Shown here: positions 51,927-61,699 of the stretch, one piece after another
Layout: each line of letters begins with the position of its first letter
Position numbering within the stretch: position 1 is the stretch's first letter
From: Rhodococcus koreensis
GTDB taxonomy: Bacteria > Actinomycetota > Actinomycetes > Mycobacteriales > Mycobacteriaceae
Direction of reading: 5' to 3'
Length of the DNA stretch: 64,000 bases
Assembly (NCBI RefSeq): GCF_900105905.1
Contig: NZ_FNSV01000005.1
Coordinates: 1,364,001 to 1,428,000 of the forward strand
Notes under the pieces: model-generated
Told to the model about the DNA's origin: nothing
The model's input: only the letters and a program-made list of their open reading frames with translations
The model's database searches: none
Program-made: the position numbers and the translations under genes

Positions 51927-51973
51927 CCTTTCGTCCGGACGTGTCAGGCCAAGCTAACAGTCCGGACGAAAGG
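51927..51973. promoter_or_regulatory. Long perfect inverted repeat before the acyl-CoA dehydrogenase gene
   Basis: CCTTTCGTCCGGAC (51927-51940) and GTCCGGACGAAAGG (51960-51973) are a perfect 14-bp inverted repeat across 19 bases. Each arm also contains the self-palindrome GTCCGGAC, so it could hold two dimer sites. It lies between the proS stop and the acyl-CoA dehydrogenase start, on the same strand. An operator is favoured; a proS terminator is the alternative. Confidence 0.65.
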
Positions 51974-51988
51974 CGTGGGGCGGTTTGA

Positions 51989-53734
51989 TCAGCCCCTGAC
52001 GGTCTTGACGATCTCGCTCAGCGCGGACTCGGCCGCCACCTCGCGGCTCTCGCCGGTGAAGCGGTCCCGCACCTCCACCTTGCCCTCGCCCCAGCCGCGG
52101 CCGACGACCACGACCAGCGGGACACCGAGCAGTTCGGAGTCCTTGAACTTCACGCCCGGCGACGCCTTGCGATCGTCGAGGATGACCTCGAGACCGGCCT
52201 TGTCGAGGTCGGCGGCGAGTCCCTCGGCGCCTTCCCGGGCGGTGTCGTCCTTGTTGGCGATCACCACGTGCACGTCGGCGGGCGACACCTCGGCCGGCCA
52301 GCGCAGGCCCTTCTCGTCGTGGTGCTGTTCCGCGATCACGGCGACGAGACGGGAGACGCCGACGCCGTAGGACCCCATGGTGGGCCGGACAGGCTTGCCG
52401 TTCTCGCCGAGCACGTCCACGGAGAACACGTCGGTGTACTTGCGACCCAGCTGGAAGACGTGACCGATCTCGATGCCCCGCGCCGCGACGAGTTCACCGG
52501 CGCCGTCGGGTGACGGGTCGCCTCCGCGGACCTCGGCGGCCTCGATGGTGCCGTCCGGGACGAAATCGCGGCCCGCGACGAGCCCGACCACGTGCTTGCC
52601 CTTCTCGTCGGCACCAGTGATCCAGCTGGTGCCGTCGACGATGCGGGGATCGACGAGGTACCGGACACCGTTGGCCTGCAGCGCCTTCGGTCCGACGTAC
52701 CCCTTCACCAGGAACGGATTGGCCTCGAAGTCCGCCTCGGTGAGCAGTGCGAACTCGGCGGGCTCGAGCGAGGCGCCGAGACGCTTGTCGTCGACCTCGC
52801 GGTCGCCGGGGACACCGATGGCGAGCAGTTCCCACTTCCCGCCGGGCTGCCGGGTCTTGACGAGGAGGTTCTTCAGCGTGTCCGCGGCAGTGACGGTCCG
52901 GCCCAGGTCGGCGTCGTTCGCCCACGCGACGAGCGTCGCGATCGTGGGGGTGTCCGGCGTGTCGTACACCTTCGCGGCGGGCAGTCCGTCGAACGGAATC
53001 GGCTCGGGAGCGAGCGTCTTCACAGCCTCCACGTTGGCGGCGTAGCCGGACTCCAGGCAGCGGACGTACGTGTCCTCACCGATCTCGCTCTCGGCGAGGA
53101 ACTCCTCCGACGCGCTGCCGCCCATCGCCCCGGACGTCGCCGACACGATCACGTACTTGACGCCGAGCCGGGCGAAGATCCGCTCGTACGCGTCGCGGTG
53201 CGCCTGATACGACTCGGTGAGCCCCTCGTCGGTGAGGTCGAAGGAGTACGAATCCTTCATGACGAACTCGCGGCCGCGCAGAATGCCGGCCCGCGGGCGC
53301 TCCTCGTCGCGGTACTTGGTCTGCACCTGGTACAGGGTGACCGGGAAATCCTTGTACGAGTTGTACTCGCCCTTGACGGTGAGCGCGAACAGTTCCTCGT
53401 GGGTGGGTCCGAGCAGGTAGTCGCCGCCCTTGCGGTCCTTCAGGCGGAACAGTCCGTCGCCGTACTCGGTCCAGCGGTTGGACGCCTCGTACGGTTCCCG
53501 CGGCAGCAGCGCGGGCAGGGAGATCTCCTGCGCACCGATGCCGTTCATCTCTTCCCGCACCACCCGCTCGACCTCGCGCAGCACGCGCAGACCCAGCGGC
53601 AGCCACGAGTAGACACCGGGCGCGATTCGACGCACGTAACCGGCGCGGACCAGCAGCTTGTGGCTGGGGACCTCGGCGTCGGCGGGGTCGTCGCGCAGCG
53701 TGCGGAGGAACAGGTGGGACAGGCGGGTAATCAC
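51989..53734 (-). CDS. proS: Prolyl-tRNA synthetase
   Basis: A 581-residue class II aminoacyl-tRNA synthetase of the bacterial type. Motif 2 is seen in [20 protein letters not shown] and motif 3 in [20 protein letters not shown], with an editing/insertion domain of about 180 residues between them (from about residue 225) and a C-terminal anticodon-binding domain ([20 protein letters not shown]). The start is the ATG at 53734. It is divergent from yaaA. M. tuberculosis Rv2845c is the counterpart. Confidence 0.97.
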   Translation of the reverse strand: MITRLSHLFLRTLRDDPADAEVPSHKLLVRAGYVRRIAPGVYSWLPLGLRVLREVERVVREEMNGIGAQEISLPALLPREPYEASNRWTEYGDGLFRLKDRKGGDYLLGPTHEELFALTVKGEYNSYKDFPVTLYQVQTKYRDEERPRAGILRGREFVMKDSYSFDLTDEGLTESYQAHRDAYERIFARLGVKYVIVSATSGAMGGSASEEFLAESEIGEDTYVRCLESGYAANVEAVKTLAPEPIPFDGLPAAKVYDTPDTPTIATLVAWANDADLGRTVTAADTLKNLLVKTRQPGGKWELLAIGVPGDREVDDKRLGASLEPAEFALLTEADFEANPFLVKGYVGPKALQANGVRYLVDPRIVDGTSWITGADEKGKHVVGLVAGRDFVPDGTIEAAEVRGGDPSPDGAGELVAARGIEIGHVFQLGRKYTDVFSVDVLGENGKPVRPTMGSYGVGVSRLVAVIAEQHHDEKGLRWPAEVSPADVHVVIANKDDTAREGAEGLAADLDKAGLEVILDDRKASPGVKFKDSELLGVPLVVVVGRGWGEGKVEVRDRFTGESREVAAESALSEIVKTVRG

Positions 53735-53790
53735 GGGATACCAGAATAGTCGGCTGGGACGAGGCCGGGCGCGTCGGTAGGGTTTCGTGC

Positions 53791-54534
53791 GTGCTGGTGC
53801 TACTTCCTCCCTCCGAAACCAAGTCCGACGGCGGCGCCGACGCGCCCCTCGACCTGGCCGAGCTGTCCATGCCGCAGCTCACCGAAACCCGTGAAATGCT
53901 GGTCCAGGCGCTGGTCACGCTCGCCGCGGACGGGGAGGCGTCGCAGCTCGCGCTCGGCCTCGGCCCCACGCAGGCCGACGAGATCGAGCGCAACGCCAAA
54001 CTGTGGGTCTCCCCCACCCGGCCCGCACTCGAGCGCTACACGGGTGTGCTGTTCGACGCGCTCGACGCGAAGTCGTTCACCAGGACGCAGAAGTCCAAGG
54101 CGCTGTCGCGGCTCGCGATGGGGTCCGCACTGTTCGGTGCGGTGCGCGCCGGTGACCTGATCCCCGCCTACCGGCTGTCGGGCGGGTCGAAGCTTCCCGG
54201 GCTGAGCACCCTCCGGGCGTTGTGGAAGCCGGAACTGTCCCGGGCGATCACGGCCGAGGCGGACGGTCTCGTCGTCGACCTGCGGTCGGGGACGTACCAG
54301 CAGCTCGGACCGATCCCCGAGGCGGTGATCGCCACGGTTCTCACCGAGAAGCCGGACGGCACCCGCACCGTCGTCAGCCATTTCAACAAGCACCACAAGG
54401 GTCTGCTGGCCCGTGCGCTCACCGTGTCCCGTGCCGAACCCCAGGACGTTCGCGGGGTGGCGCGGGTGGCGTCGAAGGCCGGACTGCGCGTCGAGGTGGC
54501 GTCAGACCGCGAGCTGATCATCCTCACCGACTGA
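53791..54534 (+). CDS. yaaA: Peroxide stress protein YaaA (DUF328)
   Basis: A 247-residue protein of the YaaA family, which in E. coli limits free iron and DNA damage during peroxide stress. Typical blocks are [14 protein letters not shown] at the N-terminus, GVLFDALDA in the middle and [15 protein letters not shown] near residue 190. [17 protein letters not shown] is also conserved. The GTG at 53791 is 56 bases from the divergent proS gene. A long hairpin just after the stop separates it from the convergent usp gene. Confidence 0.9.
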   Translation: MLVLLPPSETKSDGGADAPLDLAELSMPQLTETREMLVQALVTLAADGEASQLALGLGPTQADEIERNAKLWVSPTRPALERYTGVLFDALDAKSFTRTQKSKALSRLAMGSALFGAVRAGDLIPAYRLSGGSKLPGLSTLRALWKPELSRAITAEADGLVVDLRSGTYQQLGPIPEAVIATVLTEKPDGTRTVVSHFNKHHKGLLARALTVSRAEPQDVRGVARVASKAGLRVEVASDRELIILTD

Positions 54535-54537
54535 CCC

Positions 54538-54587
54538 CACCCGTGAGTACTTGTTAACCGCGGGCGGTTAACAAGTACTCACGGGTG
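54538..54587. terminator. Perfect 22-bp hairpin between yaaA and usp
   Basis: Arms at 54538-54559 and 54566-54587 are perfect complements closing a 6-base loop (GCGGGC). The AT-rich core GTACTTGTTAACC is unlike the surrounding DNA. It begins 3 bases after the yaaA stop and ends 2 bases before the usp stop, so it should terminate transcription from both sides. Its length and perfection suggest a dispersed repeat element rather than a chance stem. Confidence 0.9.
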
Positions 54588-54589
54588 CG

Positions 54590-54982
54590 TCAGCGCTCGG
54601 CGGGCTTGACTGCGAGGACCGGTTTGCGGCAGGACAGCAGCAGCCGCTGGGCGGTGCTTCCCATCAGCAGCTTCCCGACGGGGGTGCGGTCGCGGATGCC
54701 GATCACGAGCAGTTCCGCGTTCGGCGCCGTCATCGCCTCGAGGATCACGTCGACGGTTTCGTCCCCGACGATCTGCCGGACCTCGTGGTCGATTCCGCTC
54801 GCGGCCAGTTTGCCTTCGAGTTCCTGCAGGTGTGCGTTGTCGGCGAACGACTGATCGGCGAGGGAGTCGCCCTTCGACGAGTTGATCACGAGCAGCGACG
54901 TTCCGCGCAGCTGCGCCTCCGCGACGCCGTGTTCGAGGGCCGCCCCTCCGAACTGGTCGGGGGTGTATCCGACGACGATCAT
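54590..54982 (-). CDS. Universal stress protein family
   Basis: A 130-residue single-domain UspA protein. It starts [20 protein letters not shown] and ends with the nucleotide-loop pattern [20 protein letters not shown] followed by [11 protein letters not shown]; the G-2x-G-9x-G(S/T) spacing typical of ATP-binding members is only approximate. The ATG at 54982 overlaps the tctA stop by 4 bases, so it is translated with the transporter. Usp genes attached to transporters are often thought to tune them by binding nucleotide; that is inference here. Confidence 0.88.
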   Translation of the reverse strand: MIVVGYTPDQFGGAALEHGVAEAQLRGTSLLVINSSKGDSLADQSFADNAHLQELEGKLAASGIDHEVRQIVGDETVDVILEAMTAPNAELLVIGIRDRTPVGKLLMGSTAQRLLLSCRKPVLAVKPAER

Positions 54983-56538
54983 GCGTGTGCCTTCTCTCTT
55001 GTGTCGGTGGAGTCGCCGCCGGCCGGTCCGTCGGGGAAATCGGGGGCCGCGACGGGGTAGTGCGCGCGGACGACCTTGGCGACGAGGGGTGCGATGAGGA
55101 GCACGGCGATCACGATGTAGACGATGATCGCGACGGGCTCGGTGAACAGGCTGCCCCAGTCGCCGCCGCCGAGTTGCAGGCTCTGCCGCAGTTGCCGTTC
55201 GATGCGCGGCCCGAGGATGACGCCGATGATCAACGGCAGCACCGGCAGCCCGAACCTCCGCATCATCAGACCCAGCAACCCGAACGTCAGCAGCAGCGCC
55301 AGGTCGAGCCATTGGAGGTTGACGGCGAACGCGCCCAGGGCGGCGAAGAACAGGATGCCCGCGTACAGGTAGGGGCGCGGGGTGCGAAGCAGCTTCGCCC
55401 ACAGCGGCGCGAGCGGAAGGTTGAGCACCAGCAGCAGGAAATTGCCGATGAACAGACTGGCGATCAGTGTCCAGATCAGCAGCGGTTCCTTCTCGAACAG
55501 GGTCGGGCCCGGCTGGATTCCGTACGACACGAAGGCCGTCAGCATGACCGCGGCCGTGGCGTTGGTCGGCAGACCCAGGGAGAGCATCGGCACGAGCGTG
55601 CCTGCCGCCGACGCGTTGTTGGCGGCCTCGGGGCCTGCGACACCCTCGATGGCGCCCTTGCCGAATTCGTCCTTGTGCTTCGACAGCTTCTTCTCGGTGA
55701 TGTAGGAGAGGAACGTGGGCAGTTCGGCGCCGCCCGCGGGCAGCGCACCGAACGGGAACCCGTAGGCGGTGCCCCGCAGCCACGGCTTCCAGGAACGCTT
55801 CCAGTCGCTCTTGCCCATCCAGGGCCTGCCGACGGGGATGACCTCGGCCGGTTTGCGACGGAGGTGCGCGGCGACCCAGAGGGCCTCGCCGAGCGCGAAC
55901 ACGGCGACCGCGACGACGACGATGTCGATCCCGTCCGACAGCTGCGGGATGCCGAACGTGGCACGCGGCTGGCCGGTGAGGAAGTCGATGCCGACCAACC
56001 CGATCGCGAGACCCAGGAGCAGGGAGATGCAGCCGCGGAGCTTGGAGGTTCCGAGGACCGCGGTGACGGCGACGAGAGCGAGCAGCATGATCGCGAGGTA
56101 GGACGGCGCACCGAGGGTGACCGCGAAACTCGAGACGGCAGGGGCGAAGAGCACCAGGAGCATCGTGCCGATGGACCCGGCGACGAACGACCCGATCGCG
56201 GCGGTCGCCAGGGCCTGCGCGGCCCTGCCTGCTCTCGCCATCTTGTTGCCCTCGATCGCCGTGATCACCGAGGAGGACTCGCCCGGCGTGTTCAGCAGGA
56301 TCGACGTCGTCGACCCGCCGTACATGCCGCCGTAGTAGATGCCGGCGAACATGATGAACGCGGCGCTCGGGCTGACGTTGTAGGTGACGGGAAGCAGGAG
56401 GGCGACGGTCATGGCCGGTCCGATGCCCGGGAGCACACCGACCGCCGTGCCGAGCAGGACGCCGATGCAGGCGTAGAGCAGGTTCATGGGGGTGGCCGCC
56501 TGCTCGAACCCCTGCAGCAGCCAGTTCAGATTGTCCAT
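54979..56538 (-). CDS. tctA: Tripartite tricarboxylate transporter, large membrane subunit
   Basis: A 519-residue membrane protein of the TctA family with about eleven to twelve hydrophobic segments. The signature [20 protein letters not shown] near residue 37 and [20 protein letters not shown] near 60 are diagnostic, and the second half repeats a similar loop ([20 protein letters not shown]). It forms the channel of a secondary importer for citrate or other di-/tricarboxylates. The ATG at 56538 lies 1 base after the tctB stop. Confidence 0.94.
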   Translation of the reverse strand: MDNLNWLLQGFEQAATPMNLLYACIGVLLGTAVGVLPGIGPAMTVALLLPVTYNVSPSAAFIMFAGIYYGGMYGGSTTSILLNTPGESSSVITAIEGNKMARAGRAAQALATAAIGSFVAGSIGTMLLVLFAPAVSSFAVTLGAPSYLAIMLLALVAVTAVLGTSKLRGCISLLLGLAIGLVGIDFLTGQPRATFGIPQLSDGIDIVVVAVAVFALGEALWVAAHLRRKPAEVIPVGRPWMGKSDWKRSWKPWLRGTAYGFPFGALPAGGAELPTFLSYITEKKLSKHKDEFGKGAIEGVAGPEAANNASAAGTLVPMLSLGLPTNATAAVMLTAFVSYGIQPGPTLFEKEPLLIWTLIASLFIGNFLLLVLNLPLAPLWAKLLRTPRPYLYAGILFFAALGAFAVNLQWLDLALLLTFGLLGLMMRRFGLPVLPLIIGVILGPRIERQLRQSLQLGGGDWGSLFTEPVAIIVYIVIAVLLIAPLVAKVVRAHYPVAAPDFPDGPAGGDSTDTREKAHA

Positions 56539-56539
56539 G

Positions 56540-57073
56540 TCAGAGAATTCCGTCCAGAATGCCTGCGGGCAGCGGTATTCCGAGCCCGACGTAGAACGCG
56601 TAGAAGCTGCCGAATCCGAGTACGGCCCCGATCGCGATGTTGCGCACCCAGTGCCTGCTGCCCAGAATTGTTGCGGCCCCGGCGAACAGGACGGTGCCGA
56701 TGATCGCCCAGCCCAGGAAGTCGACGAGCGCGATGGTCACCACGAACAACCCGACGAGCAGACCGACTGTCTTCCAGTCGCCCGGAGAGTCCGGATCGAC
56801 GTCCTCTCCGCTGTCCGCATCCCCGGTGGAGCCACGCAGGATCGCGACGGCGAATACCACCGACAACACCAGCAGTCCCCCACCGATGACGAGCGGGAAC
56901 AGTCGCGGGCCCACCGGGTCCACCTTCGCGAAGCCCTCGCTGAGCGACAGCGCGTCGACGACGAGGAACACCCCGATCACGGCCAGCACCGCGCACACGA
57001 CGAACTGCGCGTAGTCCCTCCGCTTCGGCGCCGTGTCCGCGGAGACGGCGGACGGTTCTGCGGGCGCGGTCAT
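56540..57073 (-). CDS. tctB: Tripartite tricarboxylate transporter, small membrane subunit
   Basis: A 177-residue TctB protein with four hydrophobic segments (near residues 22-42, 62-82, 102-135 as a pair, and 145-165). Sequence is poorly conserved in this family, but size, topology and the slot between tctC and tctA are decisive; [20 protein letters not shown] fits the common TctB pattern. The ATG at 57073 overlaps the tctC stop by 4 bases. Confidence 0.9.
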   Translation of the reverse strand: MTAPAEPSAVSADTAPKRRDYAQFVVCAVLAVIGVFLVVDALSLSEGFAKVDPVGPRLFPLVIGGGLLVLSVVFAVAILRGSTGDADSGEDVDPDSPGDWKTVGLLVGLFVVTIALVDFLGWAIIGTVLFAGAATILGSRHWVRNIAIGAVLGFGSFYAFYVGLGIPLPAGILDGIL

Positions 57074-58077
57074 GCCAGCCCCAATTCGGCCAGCGTGGAC
57101 GAGACCCGCTCGTCCTGGTCCCGGAGGAACTGCTCGAACTCCGGTCCCGTCATGAAGGCGTCACTCCAACCGTTCTTCACCAGGGCCTCCTTCCATTCCG
57201 GTGTGTCGTGCAACTTCTGAAGCGCCTCGACCATGTCGGCCTTGGCGCCGTCGGACAGCCCGGGCGGCGCCAGGACGCCCCGCCAGTTGGTGAAGGTCAG
57301 GTCCACTCCGGCCTCGGTGAGCGTCGGCGCGTCGACACCTTCGACCCGCTCGTTTCCCGACACCGCGAGGACCCGGACCTGGCCGGCCTCGATCTGGTCC
57401 ACGTACTCGCCGAGGCCCGACGTGCCCGCGGTGATCTTCTTACCGAGAAGGGCAGTCAGCAGGTCGCCTCCGCCGTCGTAGGACACGTAGTTCACCGCGT
57501 TCGGGTCCACTCCCACCGCGCGTGCCGTCTCCATCGGGAACAGGTGGTCGGGGCCGCCGGGCGAGGAACCGCCGCCGATGGTGATCGACGCCGGGTCCGC
57601 ACGCCAGGCCGCCACGAAGTCGTCGATGGTCTGCAGTGGCGAATCCGCGGGCACGAGAATGCCCTCCTGCTCCTCGACCATCTTGGCCAGGGCGGTGGCG
57701 TCGGAGACGCGTGCGGTGGAGCCGTTGGTGTATCCGGCGCCGACGACGCCGAGGCCCATCATCATCATGAGGTCGTCGTTGCCGGCCTCGTTCATCAGCC
57801 GGGCCATCGCCACCGTTCCACCTGCGCCGATCACGTTGAAGACCTCGACGCGGCCGGTGATGTCCTCGTCTTCCATGATCTTCACCGCGGTCCGCGCCGT
57901 GAGGTCGTAGCCGCCGCCCGGACTGTTCGGAACCATCATCCGCACCCTGTGCAGGCCCTCGTCCTCGCCGCGGGTGACCCCGCAGCCGGCCACGAGGAGG
58001 CCCACGAGCGCGAGCAGGAGCAGCGCGCGTACCCTGCTCCCGCTACCTGTTCTCGACATCGTTCCCCATTTCGCCAT
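57070..58077 (-). CDS. tctC: Tripartite tricarboxylate transporter, binding lipoprotein
   Basis: An extracytoplasmic solute-binding protein of about 335 residues (TctC/Bug family). The signal segment LLLLALVGLLVAGCG contains the lipobox, anchoring it to the membrane. The ligand loop VPNSPGGGYDLTART and the second NVIGAGGTVAMARL match the carboxylate-binding loops of the family. The ATG at 58077 or the ATG at 58059 may be the start; both give a usable signal peptide. It is the first gene of tctCBA-usp and divergent from the sensor kinase that probably controls it. Confidence 0.92.
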   Translation of the reverse strand: MAKWGTMSRTGSGSRVRALLLLALVGLLVAGCGVTRGEDEGLHRVRMMVPNSPGGGYDLTARTAVKIMEDEDITGRVEVFNVIGAGGTVAMARLMNEAGNDDLMMMMGLGVVGAGYTNGSTARVSDATALAKMVEEQEGILVPADSPLQTIDDFVAAWRADPASITIGGGSSPGGPDHLFPMETARAVGVDPNAVNYVSYDGGGDLLTALLGKKITAGTSGLGEYVDQIEAGQVRVLAVSGNERVEGVDAPTLTEAGVDLTFTNWRGVLAPPGLSDGAKADMVEALQKLHDTPEWKEALVKNGWSDAFMTGPEFEQFLRDQDERVSSTLAELGLA

Positions 58078-58126
58078 GAATGTGATCTTCCGCAATACTG
58101 AACCTCCGGCGTGATGCACGTCACCT

Positions 58127-59743
58127 ATGCGAACGAAACGGAACTTAAGTTCATTGTGGTCACCACTTCATCCCCGCGTTCGTAGCCTCGCGGGCCAGGT
58201 CCTGCTCCTCCAGCTCGTCGTCGTCGCCGTCGTGCTGCTCGCGGTGGCCGCGGTGTCGGTCCACCAGTCGACCGTGGAGTTCCGCGACCTCCAGGGACAG
58301 CGCATGATCGCGGTGGCCGAGAACGTGGCGTCGACGCCGGTGGTGCGCGACCAGCTGTCGGACCGCTCGGTCGAGCGGGTGCTGGCACCGGAGGTCGATC
58401 GCGCCGTCAACCTGTCGGGCGCCACGCTCGCCGAGATCGTCGCGCCGAACGGGGCGGTCACCGTGTCGTCGGATCCGACCCGGCTCGGGGTTCCCGCGGA
58501 ACTCGGGGCCAGCGACGTGATGACCGGACGCGCCTGGTCGGGCGACGTGGACGTCGACGGGCGCCGCGCCATCGTCGGGCACGTCCCGATCCTGTCCGCG
58601 ACCGGGGACGTCCTTGCGGTCGTCTCCGTCAGCGACGACTACCCGTCCATATGGGACCTGCTCAGCAGCGCGGGGGCGCGCCTGCTCCTGTATCTCGGAA
58701 TCGGCGCCGGTCTGGGGCTTCTCGGCTCGTGGCTGCTGTCCCGCCGGATCAAGACCCACACCCGCGGACTCGAAATCGCCGAGATCGCAAGTCTCGCCGA
58801 CCATCGCGAGGCCCTGCTGCACAGCATCCGCGAGGGGGTGGTCGCGGTGAACCCCGACGGGGTGATCACCGTGCTCAACGACAGCGCCCAGGAACTGCTC
58901 GACCTCACCGGCGACGCCGTCGGCAGGCACGTCGACGACGTCGCGCTCGACCCGGCCGTCCGGCAGTACCTCCTCACCGGGGAGGACGGCCGCGACGTGG
59001 TGCTGTCGACGTCGTCGCGGATGCTCGCCTTGAGCCGCCGCGCCGCGACCAGCCAGGGCCACGAGATCGGCACCGTCACCACGATGCGCGACAGCACCGA
59101 ACTGGCGTCGATGCAGAGCCAGCTGTCTTCGCACAAGAGTGTCACCGACACCCTGCGGGCGCAGACTCACGAGTTCGCCAACCAGCTGCACACGATCTCG
59201 GGGCTGACACAGCTCGGCGACTACGACGCGGTCACCGAGTTCGTCGGCACCCTCACCCGCCGTCGGGCGGAGATCAGTGATGCTGTCACGCAACGCATCT
59301 CGGATCCCGCCGTGGCCGCGCTGCTGATCGCGAAGACGTCGCTCGCCGCCGAGACCGGGGTGTCGCTGACGCTGGAACCGGACTCGCACCTGCACGCCCT
59401 CGACCCCGAACTCGCCACCGACGTGATCACCGTGCTCGGCAACCTCATCGACAACGCCGTCGACGTCTCCGAGGGCGGCCGGGACGCGCGGATCTCGATC
59501 CGGATCACCGACGACGACGGCATTCTCATCGAGGTCGCCGATTCCGGCCCCGGAGTTCCCGAGACGATGCGGGAGGAGATCTTCTCCCGCGGGGTCACCT
59601 CGAAGCCCGGCACGCCCGGCGGCCGCGGAATCGGGCTCGCCCTGGTCCGTCTCGTCAGCTCCCAGCACGGCGGGTCCGCGGCCGTCTCGGACGCACCCGG
59701 CACCGGTGGTGCCTTGTTCACCGTCCACGTGCCGCGTAGCTAG
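58127..59743 (+). CDS. Sensor histidine kinase, CitA/DpiB type
   Basis: A 538-residue kinase for an extracellular carboxylate. Helix one (VLLLQLVVVAVVLLAVAAVS) and helix two (about residues 183-203) bound a PDC-type sensor domain of about 135 residues. A PAS domain follows (REGVVAVNPDGVITVLND). The phosphoacceptor region is RAQTHEFANQLHTISGLTQL with the histidine near residue 348. The ATPase domain shows LGNLIDNAVDVSEGG and GGRGIGLALVRLV. It faces tctCBA with 49 bases between starts, so the ligand is likely the transported carboxylate. Confidence 0.92.
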   Translation: MRTKRNLSSLWSPLHPRVRSLAGQVLLLQLVVVAVVLLAVAAVSVHQSTVEFRDLQGQRMIAVAENVASTPVVRDQLSDRSVERVLAPEVDRAVNLSGATLAEIVAPNGAVTVSSDPTRLGVPAELGASDVMTGRAWSGDVDVDGRRAIVGHVPILSATGDVLAVVSVSDDYPSIWDLLSSAGARLLLYLGIGAGLGLLGSWLLSRRIKTHTRGLEIAEIASLADHREALLHSIREGVVAVNPDGVITVLNDSAQELLDLTGDAVGRHVDDVALDPAVRQYLLTGEDGRDVVLSTSSRMLALSRRAATSQGHEIGTVTTMRDSTELASMQSQLSSHKSVTDTLRAQTHEFANQLHTISGLTQLGDYDAVTEFVGTLTRRRAEISDAVTQRISDPAVAALLIAKTSLAAETGVSLTLEPDSHLHALDPELATDVITVLGNLIDNAVDVSEGGRDARISIRITDDDGILIEVADSGPGVPETMREEIFSRGVTSKPGTPGGRGIGLALVRLVSSQHGGSAAVSDAPGTGGALFTVHVPRS

Positions 59744-59773
59744 ACTCTCCGATCATGACGGGACGGCGCGGCG

Positions 59774-60448
59774 ATGTATGAGGTCCTGGTCGTCGACGAC
59801 GACTTCATGGTCGCGGAGATCCACCGCCGATTCGTCGACAAGACACCGGGGTTCACCACCGTCGGGGTGGCGCGGACCGCGGCGGACGCCCTCGAATCGG
59901 TGCGCACCGGCAACCCCGACCTCGTGCTCCTGGACGTGTACCTGCCGGACATGTCCGGCCTCGACGTCCTGCAGCGACTGCGCGCCGAGGGCAACGCCGT
60001 GGGGGTCATCATGATCACCGCCGCCCGGGAAATCGACACCGTCAGCCGCGCACTGCACGGCGGCGCCTCCGACTATCTGGTCAAGCCCTTCGACTACACG
60101 CAGCTGCAGGAGAAACTCGAGAACTTCCGGCGCCGCGCCCGCGCGCTCGAATCACAGTCCGGCGCAGACCAATCCCTGATCGACTCCCTGTTCGGGGGCA
60201 AGGGCAAGAATCCGGACCCGAGCCGGCTACCGAAGGGGCTCAGCGCCGAAACCGGCCGCCTGGTGCTCGACATCCTGCGGTCGAAGGGCGAACTGTCGTC
60301 GACCGAGTGCGCCGAACTCGCCGGACTGTCCCGGGTCAGTGTCCGCCGCTACCTCGAGCACTACCTGTCCGAGGGACTGCTGGAGGTCCGGCTGGAGTAC
60401 GGGGGTGCGGGCAGGCCCGTGCGCCGGTACCGGCCGGCACCCCGCTGA
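59774..60448 (+). CDS. Response regulator, CitB/DpiA type
   Basis: A 224-residue regulator. The receiver shows VLVVDDDFMVAEIH, the phosphorylated Asp in LVLLDVYLPDMSGLDVLQ and the Lys in YLVKPFDYTQL. The C-terminal helix-turn-helix (SSTECAELAGLSRVSVRRYL) is the winged form of the CitB subfamily rather than LuxR type. It lies 30 bases after the kinase gene and should activate tctCBA-usp when carboxylate is sensed. It converges with the protease gene, 12 bases beyond. Confidence 0.92.
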   Translation: MYEVLVVDDDFMVAEIHRRFVDKTPGFTTVGVARTAADALESVRTGNPDLVLLDVYLPDMSGLDVLQRLRAEGNAVGVIMITAAREIDTVSRALHGGASDYLVKPFDYTQLQEKLENFRRRARALESQSGADQSLIDSLFGGKGKNPDPSRLPKGLSAETGRLVLDILRSKGELSSTECAELAGLSRVSVRRYLEHYLSEGLLEVRLEYGGAGRPVRRYRPAPR

Positions 60449-60460
60449 CCACAGGCTCCG

Positions 60461-61222
60461 TCAGGATCGGGTGCAGGTACCGGGCAGTGCGAACGGTGTC
60501 GAGTCGCCCGCGCCGCGGCTCTCCGCGCGCTGCAACAGGTCGAGTGTGGCGGCGCCGAAGGCCGGCGAGTAGGACACCGAGTCGGTGCACCCGCCGTGGT
60601 CGAGGCCACCGACGAGGGCGACGACCCGCGGACCCGCCACCCACGGGCCACCACTCGTTCCGTCGCCGAGACCGTCGCAGACCACCGTCGGATAGCTGTC
60701 CGTCGACGTGGTCGCGGCTGTGCACGACACCGGACTGTCACCCAGCGTCGGGTAGCCGGTAACCGCCACGGTGGTCTCGGCTGCCGGGGCGGGCGCCAGT
60801 TCGAAGCCGCCACCGACCACCGATTCGACGGAGGCGGGCACGGTGGTTCCACTCGGCGCCACCCGGAGGACGGCATAGTCGTGCTGGGGGTCCTGCGACT
60901 CCAGCCAGGCGGGGTCGACGTAGATCTGGGACACCGTCCACAGTCCGAACGGGGCCACGCCGCGGTCGTATCCGGGCGCGAACGACAGGGCACCGCCGGA
61001 CCCTGCGATGCAGTGCGCGGCGGTGAGCACGAGGTCGCCGTCCGTGCTGTCCAGGACCGATCCGGTGCAGACGTGGATCGGCGTCCCGGCCAGGAACAGC
61101 GGACCGACGCGTGGGTCCGGTGCGGCGGGCGCGGCGGTGGCCGGAACCCCGGCCACCCAGGCAGCCAGCAGCATGCCTACTGCGACTGCCCCCATGACGG
61201 ACGTGCGGGTGGGCGTGAGCAC
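60461..61222 (-). CDS. Secreted trypsin-like serine protease
   Basis: A protein of about 253 residues. The signal peptide AVAVGMLLAAWVAGVPATAA precedes a chymotrypsin-fold protease with an intact triad: His in LVLTAAHCIAG, Asp in PQHDYAVLRV and Ser in GDGTSGGPWV. Cysteines at both loops suggest disulfides, fitting an exported enzyme. Its substrate is unknown. The start is taken as the GTG at 61222, which gives VLTPTRTSVM before the signal core. The gene lies 62 bases downstream of the glyoxalase gene on the same strand. Confidence 0.87.
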   Translation of the reverse strand: MLTPTRTSVMGAVAVGMLLAAWVAGVPATAAPAAPDPRVGPLFLAGTPIHVCTGSVLDSTDGDLVLTAAHCIAGSGGALSFAPGYDRGVAPFGLWTVSQIYVDPAWLESQDPQHDYAVLRVAPSGTTVPASVESVVGGGFELAPAPAAETTVAVTGYPTLGDSPVSCTAATTSTDSYPTVVCDGLGDGTSGGPWVAGPRVVALVGGLDHGGCTDSVSYSPAFGAATLDLLQRAESRGAGDSTPFALPGTCTRS

Positions 61223-61284
61223 AGGACCATCATGCTCCGCCCGGCGTGCGCGGGCGGGCGGATTTCTGCTACCTGCCGCCGGAG

Positions 61285-61656
61285 TCAGCCGCGTTGCGGA
61301 AGCTGCTGCAGCGCCCACTGGTTGCCGTCGGGATCGGCGAAATACACGAAGCGCCCCCATGCCAGATCCTGCACCTCGCTGACGGGCACACCGCGGGCGG
61401 ACAGTTCCGCGTGGGCGGCATCGGCGTCGTCGATGACGATCTGCAACCCGTGCACCGAGCCGGGCGGGGTGTCGACCAGGCCCTCGCCGACGGCGATCGA
61501 GCAGGCCGACCCGGGCGGAGTGAGCTGGACGAACCGCACATTCTCATCCACGCGGTGATCGTGGTCGACGACGAAGCCGACCTGGTCGGCGTAGAACGCC
61601 TTGGCCCGGTCCACATCGGACACCGGCAGAATGATCAGCTCGATTTTGTAGTCCAT
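61285..61656 (-). CDS. VOC/glyoxalase family protein
   Basis: A 123-residue single VOC-fold protein. It begins KIELIILPVSDVDRAKAFYA, continues with GFVVDHDHRVDE and ends YFADPDGNQWALQQLP, where the DPDGN...Q motif supplies the usual metal-side residues. Relatives are dioxygenases, glyoxalases and fosfomycin or bleomycin resistance proteins; the reaction is not predictable. The ATG at 61656 is clear. It stands alone between efpA and the protease gene. Confidence 0.88.
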   Translation of the reverse strand: MDYKIELIILPVSDVDRAKAFYADQVGFVVDHDHRVDENVRFVQLTPPGSACSIAVGEGLVDTPPGSVHGLQIVIDDADAAHAELSARGVPVSEVQDLAWGRFVYFADPDGNQWALQQLPQRG

Positions 61657-61699
61657 GACCGGATGCTAGCGACGGTCTCCGGCTACCGGGCCGAAACGC

